Positions 33,226 through 41,539 of a stretch of 64,000 nt of DNA are shown here, in pieces. The translations under genes and the position numbers were made by a program. The notes beneath the pieces were generated by a model. The model was not told the origin of the DNA. It saw only the letters and a program-made list of their open reading frames with translations, and ran no database searches. Position 1 is the first letter of the stretch, and each line of letters starts with the position of its first letter. Source of the stretch: Chloroflexota bacterium (lineage in GTDB: Bacteria > Chloroflexota > Limnocylindria > P2-11E); assembly GCA_005883625.1 (NCBI GenBank), contig VBDU01000076.1, positions 1-64,000 on the forward strand, read 5' to 3'.

Positions 33226-35373
33226 TCACATCAGGCCGATGTTGACCCACTTGAACTGGGTCAGGCTCGCGTTCACCGTGTCCGTCGCGCTGACGGTCTG
33301 GCTCGGGGGCGTCCAGAGCCTGACCTGGAAGCCGCGCACGCCCCCGTCGGCGGCGGTGAACGTGTAATCGGCCGGCAGGGCGACCGTCGGCAGCGGGTCG
33401 CTCGTCGCGAAGTGGACGGTGCCGCGATAGCCGGTCGCGACGTTGCCGTACTGGTCCTTGAGCGTGACGGTCACGTTGAAGGCCTGCCCGGCCTTCGCGC
33501 CGCCCGGAGCGTCGAGCACCAGGCTCGCCGCGTTTGCCGCGCGGACCGTCAGGCCGAGCGTGCCGGTGATCGTCGCCGTCACCTTGTCGGTCCCGGTGAT
33601 CGTCTGCGAGCCGGCCCTGATGAGCGTCGCGGAGAAGGCGCCCTGGCCGTTCAGGAGCGTCGAGTCGGCCGGGAGGACGACCCCCGCCGAGCTGTCGCTG
33701 CTCGTGAAGTGCACCGTGCCCGCGTAGGCCGTGTCCGTGTTGCCGAACTGGTCCTGCGCCGACACCGTGAAGGAGAAGCTGCTCCCGGCGGTCGGCGTGG
33801 CCGTGCTGGCCAGGGCGAGCCCGCTCGCCGGCGCCGCGCGGACGGTCAGGCCGAGCGTGCCGATGATCGTCGCTGTCGCCGTGTCCGTGGCGGTGATCGT
33901 CTGCGGGCCGGCCCTGATGAGCGTCGCGGAGAAGCTGCCTTGACCGCTCGCGAGCGTCGAATTCGCTGGCAGGACGACCCCTGCGGAGCTGTCGGTGCCA
34001 GCGAAGTGCGCGGTGCCCGCGAACGCGAGGTCGGTGTTCCCGAACTGGTCCTGGGCCGTGACGGTGAAGCTGAAGCTCGTTCCCGCGACGGGCGTGGCGC
34101 TGCTCGCAAGGACGAACCGGCTCGCCGGCGCCGCGGTCACGGAGACGGTCACGGTCGTGGAAAGCGCGTTGGCGCGGTCGGCGGCGGTGATCGTCTGCGC
34201 GCCGGCCTTGACGAGCGTCGCCGAGAACGTGCCCTGACCGCTGGTCAGCGCCGCGTCCGGAGGCAGCACGACGCCGCTCGAGGTGTCAGTGCTCGTGAAG
34301 TGCACCGTCCCCGTGTACCAGGTCGCGGTCGTGCCGTCGGCGTTCTTCGCGGTCACGCCGACCAGGAAGGCGTCCCCGGCGCGCGCGGCGGAGGGCACCG
34401 ACACGTCGAGCCCGGCCGGCGTCGGCGGCGCTCCGCCACCGTAGACGCAGGGCGCGCCCGCCGGCTGCTGGTAGGCGCGCATGTGCCCGTCATAGCCGTC
34501 CCTGAGCCAGAACACGGGCACGCCGTAGCTCAGGTTGTCGCACTCGAGATCCTGCGCACTGGTGCCGATGTACGGGTTGTAGGCGTACGACGCGACCTTG
34601 CCGCCCGTCTTGGTGTACTCGAAGTAGTGGCTGCATCCGGCCGCCGTGACGAAGAGATGGCTTCCGCCGACCGTCACGCCGCTGCTCTGGCTGTACCCGC
34701 ATTCCGGGACCATGTCGTTCGGCGCGACGTTGACATCGATGAACGGTGTCGCCGCGACCAGCGCGGCGGTGCCCTGGGCGTCGGCGTAGGTGTGGAAATG
34801 GTAGATGCGCGTGCCGGCGTCGCGGCTGAACCAGATCGTGTCGTCCGACCGGTCGTAGGCGACCTTCGTCTCGTTGGGAAAGTCGCCTGCCGGCACGTAG
34901 CCAGGTAGGTCGTTCGCCGTGTCGATCGTGAACGCCAGCCCCGCGGCACCCGACTTCCTGAGCAGGTAGATCGACAGACCGTCGCCGCTCACCGCCCAAA
35001 AGGCGTCGCGGCCCGCGTCGTACGACAGGGTCATGATCCCCGTACTGGCGCCCGTGATGGGTACGTCGACGTGGCCGGACGCGGTGTACGGTCCGCCCGC
35101 CGGCGGCACGTCGACGCGGTGGAGGACGGAGCCGCCGTAGTCGACGTGATAGAGGAAGTGCCCGTCGAACGCGACGCTCGGTGACGTGGCGTTGGGGTAC
35201 TCGGCGACGATCAGGTCGGCGACGAGGTCCCCGGGCGCTGCGGCCGCGGACCGTGCGCCCTGCCACGCGGTCGCGAGCGTAAGCAAGGCCGACAGGAGAA
35301 GGAACGCGACGATCCGCAGACCAAGGCACTTCGCCGGCGAATGCGGCATGCGGCTCGTCGTCACGCGATACAT
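33226..35373 (-). CDS. Secreted surface protein with beta-propeller-like N-domain and Ig-like modules
   Basis: About 715 residues: signal peptide (LGLRIVAFLLLSALLTLATA, cut near SAAAAPGD), a ~290-residue domain with repeated SYDAGRDAFWAVSGDG / AYDRSDDTIWFSRDAG style strands that looks like a beta-propeller, then four Ig-like modules (~95 residues each; motif TYAGTVHFTSSD.S.GVVLP) and a terminal module ending VNASLTQFKWVNIGLM. The terminal module is nearly the same in the gene at 42495. Probably an adhesin or matrix protein. The start is uncertain: ATG 35373 is preferred, ATG 35349 and GTG 35424 are possible. Element D lies 16-117 bp upstream. Confidence 0.75.
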   Translation of the reverse strand: MYRVTTSRMPHSPAKCLGLRIVAFLLLSALLTLATAWQGARSAAAAPGDLVADLIVAEYPNATSPSVAFDGHFLYHVDYGGSVLHRVDVPPAGGPYTASGHVDVPITGASTGIMTLSYDAGRDAFWAVSGDGLSIYLLRKSGAAGLAFTIDTANDLPGYVPAGDFPNETKVAYDRSDDTIWFSRDAGTRIYHFHTYADAQGTAALVAATPFIDVNVAPNDMVPECGYSQSSGVTVGGSHLFVTAAGCSHYFEYTKTGGKVASYAYNPYIGTSAQDLECDNLSYGVPVFWLRDGYDGHMRAYQQPAGAPCVYGGGAPPTPAGLDVSVPSAARAGDAFLVGVTAKNADGTTATWYTGTVHFTSTDTSSGVVLPPDAALTSGQGTFSATLVKAGAQTITAADRANALSTTVTVSVTAAPASRFVLASSATPVAGTSFSFTVTAQDQFGNTDLAFAGTAHFAGTDSSAGVVLPANSTLASGQGSFSATLIRAGPQTITATDTATATIIGTLGLTVRAAPASGLALASTATPTAGSSFSFTVSAQDQFGNTDTAYAGTVHFTSSDSSAGVVLPADSTLLNGQGAFSATLIRAGSQTITGTDKVTATITGTLGLTVRAANAASLVLDAPGGAKAGQAFNVTVTLKDQYGNVATGYRGTVHFATSDPLPTVALPADYTFTAADGGVRGFQVRLWTPPSQTVSATDTVNASLTQFKWVNIGLM

Positions 35374-35388
35374 GCCACCGCGGGGGCA

Positions 35389-35490
35389 TTGAGGCGTCGT
35401 GCAGGACGGGATGACTTCCTCCACGCCGCGCGCCTGGACGCCTCGTGGAGGGCATCCGGCTTCAAGCCGAGGTCAACGAGGACTCAATCA
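35389..35490. promoter_or_regulatory. TTGAGGCG / triple-TCAA element, copy D
   Basis: TTGAGGCG at 35389; boxes TCAA at 35462, 35473 and 35484 (11-bp period, all perfect); motif-to-box distance 73. ATGAC lies 22 bp after the first motif. An 8-bp inverted repeat CCTCCACG / CGTGGAGG (35418-35425, 35444-35451) lies inside. It sits between the divergent surface-protein and MidA-type genes. Confidence 0.6.
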
Positions 35491-35528
35491 AAAGGAGCGC
35501 GTCGTCACCATACGGTTACGCTCGGGTC

Positions 35529-36632
35529 GTGGGCAGCGTCGCCGAACGGATCGTCGGACGCATCCGCGCGTCCGGTCCGATGACGTTCGCGGACTACATG
35601 GAGGCGGCGCTCTTCGATCCGGAGGACGGGTACTACACGCGCCACGCGTCGCTCGGCTTCGACGGCGACTACTTCACGTCGGCCGATCTGGGTCCAGCCT
35701 TCGGACGCGCGCTCGCCCGCGCGGTCGCGGATCTCTGGGCGCTCGCCGACCGCCCGGTGCCGTGGGATCTCGTCGAGGCCGGGGCGGGTCGCGGGATCGT
35801 CATGCGCGACCTCCTCGCGGCGCTCGAGCGCGAGCGTCCGGACGCCGCGCGCTCGGCCCGGCCGGCGATCGTGGAGGTCTCATCGCGTTTGCGCGTGCAA
35901 CAGTCGCTCGCCCTGGAGGGCCGCGACCTCCGCTGGGCATCCGTCGCGCATACGCTCGCGCCGATCCAGGGCGTCGTGTTCGCGAACGAGGTGCTGGATG
36001 CGTTCCCGGTCCACGTGCTCGTGCGCGCGGCGGACGGCGTCCGCGAGGTCTACGTCGGCGAGCGCGACGGCGCTCTCGTCGAGGTCCTGCGGCCCGCGTC
36101 CGCGGACCTGCGGCTCCGATCGCCGGACGCCCTGCCGGTCGGTGGCCGCTGGGAGGTCAGCCCCGCCGCGGAAGGCTGGGTCGCGAGCCTCGCGCCCGCG
36201 CTCGTGTCGGGGTACCTCGTGCTCATTGACTATGGTGGCGACGAGACCGATCTCCTGAGCCGTGAGGGCGGGGGCACGGTCCGCGGCTTCGCGCGACACC
36301 GGCTCGTCCCGGATCCGCTCGCGGAACCAGGTCGCCTCGATCTCACCGCAACGGTGAATTTCACCGCGATCCGTCGCGCGGCCGAAGGAGCGGGCTTCCG
36401 TTTCGCCGGGAGCGCCACCCAGCGCGAGGTGCTCCTCGCGCTCGGGATCCGCGAAGGCACTCCCCGCCCGGCGACGCCGATCGAGCAGCTCCGGGCGGCG
36501 ACCCGGCGGTCGGCGATCGACCTGCTCCTAGACCCGAGTGGCCTCGGCGCCTTCCGTGTGGTCTGCTTCGCCAAGGACGCCCCCGCGGAGGGACTTCGCA
36601 TGTTCTCGGGCGCGGTCGCGGCGCGCGTCTAA
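35529..36632 (+). CDS. SAM-dependent methyltransferase, MidA/NDUFAF7 family
   Basis: A 367-residue protein of the family whose eukaryotic member (NDUFAF7/MidA) methylates an Arg of the NuoD-equivalent subunit during complex I assembly. Motifs: MTFADYMEAALFDPEDGYYTR, the SAM loop WDLVEAGAGRGIVMRDLLAAL, ANEVLDAFPVHVL, LVLIDYGGDETDLL and GTVRGFARHRL. GTG 35529 is chosen because SVAERIVGRIRASGPMTF is the normal beginning; TACGCT ends 6 nt upstream. A complex I target is attractive because nuoD lies 11 kb away, but this is inference. It overlaps the convergent GNAT gene by 4 nt. Confidence 0.87.
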   Translation: MGSVAERIVGRIRASGPMTFADYMEAALFDPEDGYYTRHASLGFDGDYFTSADLGPAFGRALARAVADLWALADRPVPWDLVEAGAGRGIVMRDLLAALERERPDAARSARPAIVEVSSRLRVQQSLALEGRDLRWASVAHTLAPIQGVVFANEVLDAFPVHVLVRAADGVREVYVGERDGALVEVLRPASADLRLRSPDALPVGGRWEVSPAAEGWVASLAPALVSGYLVLIDYGGDETDLLSREGGGTVRGFARHRLVPDPLAEPGRLDLTATVNFTAIRRAAEGAGFRFAGSATQREVLLALGIREGTPRPATPIEQLRAATRRSAIDLLLDPSGLGAFRVVCFAKDAPAEGLRMFSGAVAARV

Positions 36633-37093
36633 GGCCGCAGCTTCTTCTCCATCGTGAAGAGCGGCGTGCCGTGGAGGTCCCGCGGCGGCTCGTGGGTCGG
36701 CCGGAAGCCTGCCGCTTCGTACAAGCGGATCGCGTCCGCAAGGAAGGGCGTCGTGCTGAGATACAGGCGCCGAGCGCGATGCTCGGCGGCGAACGCTTCG
36801 ACCGCGACGAGGAGCGCTCGGCCAAGCCCGCGGCCGCGGGCCGTGGGGGCGATCGCCATCCTCCTGACATACAGGCCGTCCTCACGGATGACCGCGGACA
36901 CCGTGCCGACGATCTCGTTCTCGCGGATCGCGACCCACATGGGCCCTTCGGCGAGCCGCTCGCGGACGGTCTCGGCGATAGGGGTCGTCGCGGCGTAGGC
37001 CGCGGGCGTGTACCGCGGCTCGTACTCGCGGAACGCCTCCCCGAGCACGCGCGCGACGGCCTGCGCATCACCTGGTTCCGCCCGGCGGATCAC
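36629..37093 (-). CDS. GNAT family N-acetyltransferase
   Basis: A 154-residue single-domain GNAT: IRRAEPGDAQAVARVL (strand 1/helix 1), MWVAIRENEIVGTVSAV, the acetyl-CoA loop IAPTARGRGLGRALL (Q/RxxGxG/A), and AIRLYEAAGFRPT near the end. It would acetylate an amine of a small molecule or protein; substrate unknown. Start GTG 37093 lies 9 nt after TAGCAT on the minus strand; this -10 overlaps that of the divergent AhpD-like gene, start-to-start spacer 26 bp. Confidence 0.9.
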   Translation of the reverse strand: MIRRAEPGDAQAVARVLGEAFREYEPRYTPAAYAATTPIAETVRERLAEGPMWVAIRENEIVGTVSAVIREDGLYVRRMAIAPTARGRGLGRALLVAVEAFAAEHRARRLYLSTTPFLADAIRLYEAAGFRPTHEPPRDLHGTPLFTMEKKLRP

Positions 37094-37102
37094 GCGCTCG
37101 CG

Positions 37103-37112
37103 ATGCTAGCCT
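37103..37112. promoter_or_regulatory. Overlapping divergent -10 boxes (bidirectional leaderless promoter)
   Basis: Plus TAGCCT (37107-37112) ends 7 nt before GTG 37120; minus TAGCAT (complement of 37103-37108) ends 9 nt before GTG 37093. The TA at 37107-37108 is shared. No ribosome-binding site fits on either side. Confidence 0.55.
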
Positions 37113-37119
37113 CGGGTTG

Positions 37120-37701
37120 GTGGCGCGGATCAGCTATGCGAACGTCGATGCGTCCGCCGATCCGGAGCTCCGCGAGTACATGGAGCAGGCGCGGCGGTTC
37201 GGTACGCCGCGGCCGGAGACGCAGGCGATCCGCTCCCACGTCCCTGCGGTCGCGAAGGCCTTCTCGCGCGCGTGGGAGAGGATCTTCCGGAACGGCCTCG
37301 TCGAGCACGCGCTGAAGGAGCTCTGCCGCGTGTACGTGTCGAAGACCATCGAGTGCAGCTACTGAGGGAGCCAGCGGTCTCTCCGGGCGGGAGAGCAAGG
37401 ACTCACCGAGGACGACTACAAGGAGCTTCTGAACTTCGAGCGGTCCGCCCGGTTCAGCGACCGACAGAAGGCCGCGCTGCTCTACACGAGCATGCTCGTC
37501 TGGGATCCTGAGGGCGCGGACCGGCGCGTGTGGTCGCGGCTTCGCGAGCACTTCAGCGACGAACAGATCGTGGAGCTGGGCTCCTTCGTCGCGCTCACCT
37601 ACGGTCAGCAGCGGGTGATCAAGACCTGGGCCGTGGGGCACGCCGAGCTGCCCGCGCATCCGACCGCCGGCCTCGCCGCCGACGCGGACGGCCCGGGATG
37701 A
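37120..37701 (+). CDS. AhpD-like (carboxymuconolactone decarboxylase family) protein, candidate selenoprotein
   Basis: A 193-residue reading frame with one in-frame TGA (37363-37365). The frame is protein-like on both sides: before it LVEHALKELCRVYVSKTIECSY, after it GSQRSLRAGEQGLTEDDYKELLNFERSA and on to YGQQRVIKTWAVGHAELP. The TGA falls exactly where the AhpD/CMD family has the second Cys of the redox CxxC, giving Cys79-Ser-Tyr-Sec82. A 6-bp hairpin with a GGGCG loop lies 14 nt downstream (see SECIS entry). AhpD-like proteins reduce peroxiredoxins or other disulfides. GTG 37120 is 7 nt after TAGCCT; TTG 37117 is the alternative. A stop or sequencing error cannot be excluded. ATGA overlap couples the paralogue that follows. 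Confidence 0.75.
37379..37395 (+). promoter_or_regulatory. Candidate bacterial SECIS hairpin
   Basis: CTCTCC (37379-37384) pairs with GGAGAG (37390-37395) around the loop GGGCG. The stem begins 14 nt and the loop 20 nt after the TGA at 37363-37365, inside the 16-37-nt window described for bacterial SECIS apical loops, and the loop opens with G as required by SelB. The stem is short; folding was done by eye. Confidence 0.45.
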
Positions 37702-38093
37702 GCCGCGGAGCTGCGCCCGTCCGACAGCTTCCGGGCACCGCGGACGAGATCCGCGCCCGCGTCCCCGCGGTGCTCGAGGCGTACGAGTTCACCCGCGACA
37801 ACGTCCTCCGACGCGGCGTCGTGGACCAGGACCTGAAGGAGCTCTGCTTCCGATTCCTTGCGGGTGACCCGGCGACGAGGGACGTCGCGGTTCGCACCGA
37901 GCGCGAGCGCGCGGCCCTCGAGTGGGCCGAGGCGATCGCCTACGACTCCGACCGCGCCGGGGACGCGCTCTGGTCCCGGCTGCATTTGCTGTTCAGCGAG
38001 TCCGAGCTGGTCGACCTTGGCTGCGCGATCGGGTTCGAGCTCGGTTACCAGCACTGGCGCAGGACGATCGGGCTCGCGCCCCGCGACGACTGA
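37698..38093 (+). CDS. AhpD/CMD-like paralogue without the CxxC motif
   Basis: A 131-residue helical protein resembling its upstream neighbour: NVLRRGVVDQDLKELCFRFLAGD corresponds to RNGLVEHALKELCRVYVSK, and SRLHLLFSESELVDLGCAIGFELGYQHWRR to SRLREHFSDEQIVELGSFVALTYGQQRVIK. The segment with Cys-x-x-Cys (or Cys-x-x-Sec) is replaced by DPATRDVAV, so it has no redox pair. It overlaps the previous gene by ATGA and may form a hetero-oligomer with it, as CMD proteins are oligomeric. Function otherwise unknown. Confidence 0.75.
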   Translation: MSRGAAPVRQLPGTADEIRARVPAVLEAYEFTRDNVLRRGVVDQDLKELCFRFLAGDPATRDVAVRTERERAALEWAEAIAYDSDRAGDALWSRLHLLFSESELVDLGCAIGFELGYQHWRRTIGLAPRDD

Positions 38094-38122
38094 CGGGTGC
38101 GAGCGGTATCCTTGGACTCCGC

Positions 38123-38196
38123 GGGCTCTTAGCTCAGCTGGTTAGAGCGCAGCGTTGACATCGCTGAGGTCGGGTGTTCGAGCCACCCAGAGCCCA
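38123..38196 (+). tRNA. tRNA-Val (anticodon GAC)
   Basis: Acceptor GGGCTCT pairs with AGAGCCC (38189-38195), discriminator A. D arm GCTCAGCTGGTTAGAGC; anticodon arm CAGCG-TTGACAT-CGCTG, anticodon GAC; T arm GGGTG-TTCGAGC-CACCC. All stems pair. Confidence 0.96.
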
Positions 38197-38230
38197 CCGG
38201 TCGGCCTCCGGTCTGTCGCGACTCCCAGGC

Positions 38231-38937
38231 TCAGTCGGACGAGGCGGTCGCCTCGCTCGTTGCGAGCATGACCGTCGCCGGCGCGAGACGAGCGGCCGGC
38301 AGCGACGGCCTCGCGATAGGAAGCGGCGTGGACTCGGGCGCCGGCGCTCGTGCGGCGGGGGCGGCCGAGGCCGGGACGCTGGAGGCATCGGGGCGCAGCA
38401 CGTATCCGACGGCGGGCACCGACGTGATCTTTCCCGGCCCTGAGCCGTCGATCTCGAGCTTGCGCCGGATGTGGCTGATGTGCGAACGCAGTGCGTTCGC
38501 ATCTCCACCCTCGCTTCCCCACACGTATGTGTAGAGGCGACTCGCGGGCACCACGTGACCGGCGTTCGTCGCGAGCAGGTAGAGGATGCGGAACTCCGTC
38601 GGTGTGAGCCGGACCGACTGTCCGCGCCAGCTCACCTCGTACGTCTCCGGATCGAGGTTCAGTCCCTCGACCTGGACGCGGGGCTCGGCCTCCTCTCGAT
38701 GTCTCTTGCCGGCGCGCCGGAGGATGGCGCGGATCCGCACGGAAAGCTCGCGGAACTCGAAGGGCTTCGGCAGGAAGTCATCGGTCCCCAGATTGAAGCA
38801 GCGAAGTCGGTTTTCCAGCGGCGCAGCGCTTGCGCGCCGTCGCGCGCCTCAATGACGATGTAGCGCTCCCGGCGGAGGACGTACGCGGTCAGATCGAGGA
38901 TGTCGGCATCGTCCTCGACGAGCAGGATCTTGCTCAT
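38231..38937 (-). pseudogene. OmpR-family response regulator with a deleted phosphoacceptor region
   Basis: The start is normal (ATG 38937, AGGAG 7 nt upstream): SKILLVEDDADILDLTAYVLRRE...DGAQALRRWKTD is the front of a receiver domain. The frame then jumps to RCFNLGTDDFLPKPFEFREL, the end of a receiver, followed by an intact winged helix (LTPTEFRILYLLATNAGHVV; HISHIRRKLEIDG; VGYVLRP) and a 45-residue Pro/Ala tail. About 55 receiver residues including the phosphoacceptor Asp are missing and the join is out of frame. The DNA-binding part could only be made from an internal start (GTG 38740). Either a decayed gene or an assembly gap. Confidence 0.8.
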
Positions 38938-38996
38938 TCAGTCACTCCTGGGATCCGAAATGGTGGAGACGCTCCTGACACGAGCATGTATAAAAC

Positions 38997-39017
38997 GCCA
39001 ACGATATGTGCGTTGGC
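38997..39017. promoter_or_regulatory. Inverted repeat between the two response-regulator genes
   Basis: GCCAACG (38997-39003) and CGTTGGC (39011-39017) flank a 7-nt AT-rich loop in the most AT-rich stretch nearby (TGTATAAAACGCC). It may be an operator or a terminator for the upstream regulator gene. Confidence 0.4.
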
Positions 39018-39098
39018 CTTAAATGTTAGGGAACAGACCCATTACAGAGGCTGGCGACGAAGGGACAAACGCGTTACACCGACCGCAGGCTCGTCCGC

Positions 39099-39839
39099 TT
39101 AGGACGCGCGAAGCTTCAATCCGACGCCGGGCACCGTATGAATGAAGTGGCGGCGGCCCCCATCATCGCCGAGCTTTCGGCGCAGCCGGTGCACGGTGAC
39201 CCGCACGCTGTCGCGCGCGGGCGCGTCGTTGTATCCCCACACGTGCTTCGCCAACCGAGCGGTCGGCACGACGGCGCCCCGGTGTCGCATGAGGTAGTGG
39301 AGGAGCCGGAACTCGGTGCCGGTCAGGCGGCGCGGTTCGCCATCGATGTGGAGGATGCGCTCCGCCACGTCCAGCCGCAGCGGACCGACCTCGAGGACCT
39401 CGGGAAGCTGGGGATCGCCGGCGAGGTCGGAGCGGCGCACATGCGCGCGCAGGCGCGCGACGAACTCCCGGTGGCCAAACGGCTTGACGACGTAGTCATC
39501 CGCGCCGATATCGAAGGCCCGGACCTTGTCCTCTTCTTTGCTCAGTCCGGTGAGGACGACGATCGGCAGCGTCGCGCTGCGCTGCCTGAGCTGACCGACG
39601 AGCTCGAAGCCGTCCCACGGATCGAGATTGAGATCGATGATCGCGACCGCCGGGCGCTCCTTCTCGAAGACCTCGAGCGCGCCCGCGGGATCGTATGCGA
39701 CGAGACTCGCGAGGCCGGCCTGCTCGATCAGGAATGCGAGCAGATCGACGAGATCGCGATCGTCATCAACGACAAGAATCTCGGGGCGGTCCCCGTTGAC
39801 GCTCGTACCCACCACCTCTCGCGCGCGGTGGCAGAGCAT
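39099..39839 (-). CDS. OmpR/PhoB-family response regulator
   Basis: About 246 residues. Receiver: EILVVDDDRDLVDLL (acidic pocket), AVAIIDLNLDPWDGF (phosphoacceptor Asp), PIVVLTGLSKEEDKVRAFD (Thr) and GADDYVVKPFGHREF (Lys). Winged helix: EPRRLTGTEFRLLHYLMRH, VPTARLAKHVWGYND, VRVTVHRLRRKLGDDG and HTVPGVGLKLRAS. It should bind direct repeats as a dimer when phosphorylated. No histidine kinase adjoins it. It is the only intact OmpR-type regulator in the window and so the natural candidate for the 11-bp-phased TCAA boxes. The start is uncertain: ATG 39839 or a GTG at 39815/39812. Confidence 0.9.
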   Translation of the reverse strand: MLCHRAREVVGTSVNGDRPEILVVDDDRDLVDLLAFLIEQAGLASLVAYDPAGALEVFEKERPAVAIIDLNLDPWDGFELVGQLRQRSATLPIVVLTGLSKEEDKVRAFDIGADDYVVKPFGHREFVARLRAHVRRSDLAGDPQLPEVLEVGPLRLDVAERILHIDGEPRRLTGTEFRLLHYLMRHRGAVVPTARLAKHVWGYNDAPARDSVRVTVHRLRRKLGDDGGRRHFIHTVPGVGLKLRAS

Positions 39840-39892
39840 ACAGGTGAAACGGGGAGAAGAACATGGCTTTACAGGCGGGCGGGCAACCAGGC

Positions 39893-40567
39893 TCAATCAG
39901 GCGGCAGTATCAGGTCCCATCGGCTGTAGACGGCGAAGGGCGTCCCCATCAGGTGGAACGTCGGCCGATCGAGCGACGGCGCAAGGCGGTTAAGGAACGC
40001 GTAGACCGCCGGGTCGCTGGTGTAGGCATCCCAGACGACGGTCCCGTACTCCGAGAGCATCCCGAACGCGGCGTCCGTGCTCGTCCGCAGCCGGGCCTGC
40101 GGGCGCGCCGTGCGGATGTAGACGAGATCGATCTTTCCGCTGTAGGGGGTGAAATCGAACGTAGCCGGCTCACCCTGCAGCGCGGTCACGCGCTGGTCGT
40201 CTTCGGTCCGGGCAGGTCCGGCCGTCCCGGGCGCGAGCGTGTAAATCCGCGCCGCGGGCAGGTTGTGCGCCAGCAGGTCCGCTGTCTGCGACCTGTCGGG
40301 GCCGAGCTCGAAGACGGTGTCGCAATCGAGGATCGCGGCGATCGTCGCGAGGACGAGCGCAGAGCGCCGGCGCACCGGACCGTCGACCTGTACGAGGTCT
40401 ATCCCTCTGATGCGCGATAGCTCGATGGGCCGGACCGTCGCGCCGCCGAAGCTCTTGAGGTCGACCCAGAGGTCATCGAGGAGCGCGCGACGGATCTGGC
40501 CCGGATCGGCGATCGAATGACGGATGACGCCCCCGATCACGGCGGAAAGGATCCGCCAGTCGCTCAT
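39893..40567 (-). CDS. Class I methyltransferase-like protein
   Basis: A 224-residue protein with a Rossmann-type core: DCDTVFELGPDRSQTADLLAHN fits the SAM-binding strand-loop (E-x-G-x) of class I methyltransferases, followed by ARIYTLAPG, FDFTPYSGKIDLVYI and TVVWDAYT. Such proteins in polysaccharide loci often resemble the O-methyltransferase group acting on glycans or glycan carriers. The canonical GxGxG is incomplete (ELGPDRS), so activity is not certain. ATG 40567 overlaps the stop of the epimerase gene upstream on the same strand (ATGA). Confidence 0.65.
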   Translation of the reverse strand: MSDWRILSAVIGGVIRHSIADPGQIRRALLDDLWVDLKSFGGATVRPIELSRIRGIDLVQVDGPVRRRSALVLATIAAILDCDTVFELGPDRSQTADLLAHNLPAARIYTLAPGTAGPARTEDDQRVTALQGEPATFDFTPYSGKIDLVYIRTARPQARLRTSTDAAFGMLSEYGTVVWDAYTSDPAVYAFLNRLAPSLDRPTFHLMGTPFAVYSRWDLILPPD

Positions 40568-41526
40568 GCACCGACGGCGAACGCCGGCTGCGCAACGCCG
40601 GCCAGGGCCGCTCTGAACCACCCGATCTCCTCGGTGATCCCCTCGGCCAGCGCTCGCCGCGCGACGAATCCCAGCTGTGACCGCGCGGCTTCCGTGTCGC
40701 AGATGATGCGGATCGGGCCGGCGGGATCCACGCGCGCCGCACGGTGGACCATTTCGGGGCTCGAGCCGGTCAGCTCGAGCACGAGACGCGCGACGTCGAT
40801 CGTCCGCGTTCCGATCCCGGTACCGACGTTGAAGACGCCTTCGGCTCCGCAGCGCAGCGCGGCGACGGTGGCCTCGACGATGTCGGCGACGTGGATGTAG
40901 TCATGCTCGTCGAGCCCGTCCCCGTTGACCACCGGCGGCTGGCCGGTGAGCGCGGCGCGAATGAAATTGGGGATCGCTCGCGGGACCGTCTCTCCGGGAC
41001 CGTATCCGGTCGCATACCTGAGGATGCAGCTCCGCCAGCCCCACGTCGCGGCGACGAAGCGGAGCGCGTCCTCGCACGCGAGCTTGGCGACCCCGTACGC
41101 GGTCGCGGGGCGGGCAGCGTCGGACTCGTGGAGCGGCACGCCCGCGGGTGCGCCATAGACCGAGACGGAGCTCGCGAAGATCACGTGTCGCGGCGCGCCC
41201 TGCGCTGCATGGAGGAGCCGGACGAGCGGCGCGACGTTCCGGCGAAGCTCGTCCGCCAGGCGCTCGGCGGGTGAGGACGAAGCCGGCATGACGTAGCCGA
41301 GGAGGACCAGCGCGTCGGCATCCTCGAGCGCGGGCCGGAGTCCCTGCCACATGAACGCCCCGTCGCAGCGGACGAACCGCACGTCGCCCGCGTCGATGAG
41401 GGACGCCGTGTAGCGAGATTTGCCGGCGTGCGGACCGACCATCGTGACATCCATCCCCGCGCCGACGAGACGAGCGAGGAGGTGCGAGCCGATGAATCCG
41501 CCGCCGCCGGTCAGGACGACGCGCAT
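40564..41526 (-). CDS. NAD-dependent epimerase/dehydratase (extended SDR)
   Basis: A 320-residue extended short-chain dehydrogenase for nucleotide sugars: [18 protein letters not shown] (GxxGxxG), SSVSVYG (catalytic Ser), [12 protein letters not shown] (YxxxK), [11 protein letters not shown] and [11 protein letters not shown]. It probably epimerises or dehydrates a UDP- or GDP-sugar for the polysaccharide made by this locus. It lies 13 bp after the priming sugar transferase in the same direction. Confidence 0.9.
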   Translation of the reverse strand: MRVVLTGGGGFIGSHLLARLVGAGMDVTMVGPHAGKSRYTASLIDAGDVRFVRCDGAFMWQGLRPALEDADALVLLGYVMPASSSPAERLADELRRNVAPLVRLLHAAQGAPRHVIFASSVSVYGAPAGVPLHESDAARPATAYGVAKLACEDALRFVAATWGWRSCILRYATGYGPGETVPRAIPNFIRAALTGQPPVVNGDGLDEHDYIHVADIVEATVAALRCGAEGVFNVGTGIGTRTIDVARLVLELTGSSPEMVHRAARVDPAGPIRIICDTEAARSQLGFVARRALAEGITEEIGWFRAALAGVAQPAFAVGA

Positions 41527-41539
41527 CGAGACGAGGCCC

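Noticed and set aside
33067-34908. A 613-codon plus-strand frame opposite the modular surface protein
   Set aside because: Its repeats mirror the Ig modules on the other strand; no signal peptide or motif of its own.
37363-37365. Treating the AhpD-like gene as two genes or as a nonsense pseudogene
   Set aside because: The frame is open and family-like on both sides and the stop coincides with the CxxC position; read-through is the better hypothesis, though not proven.
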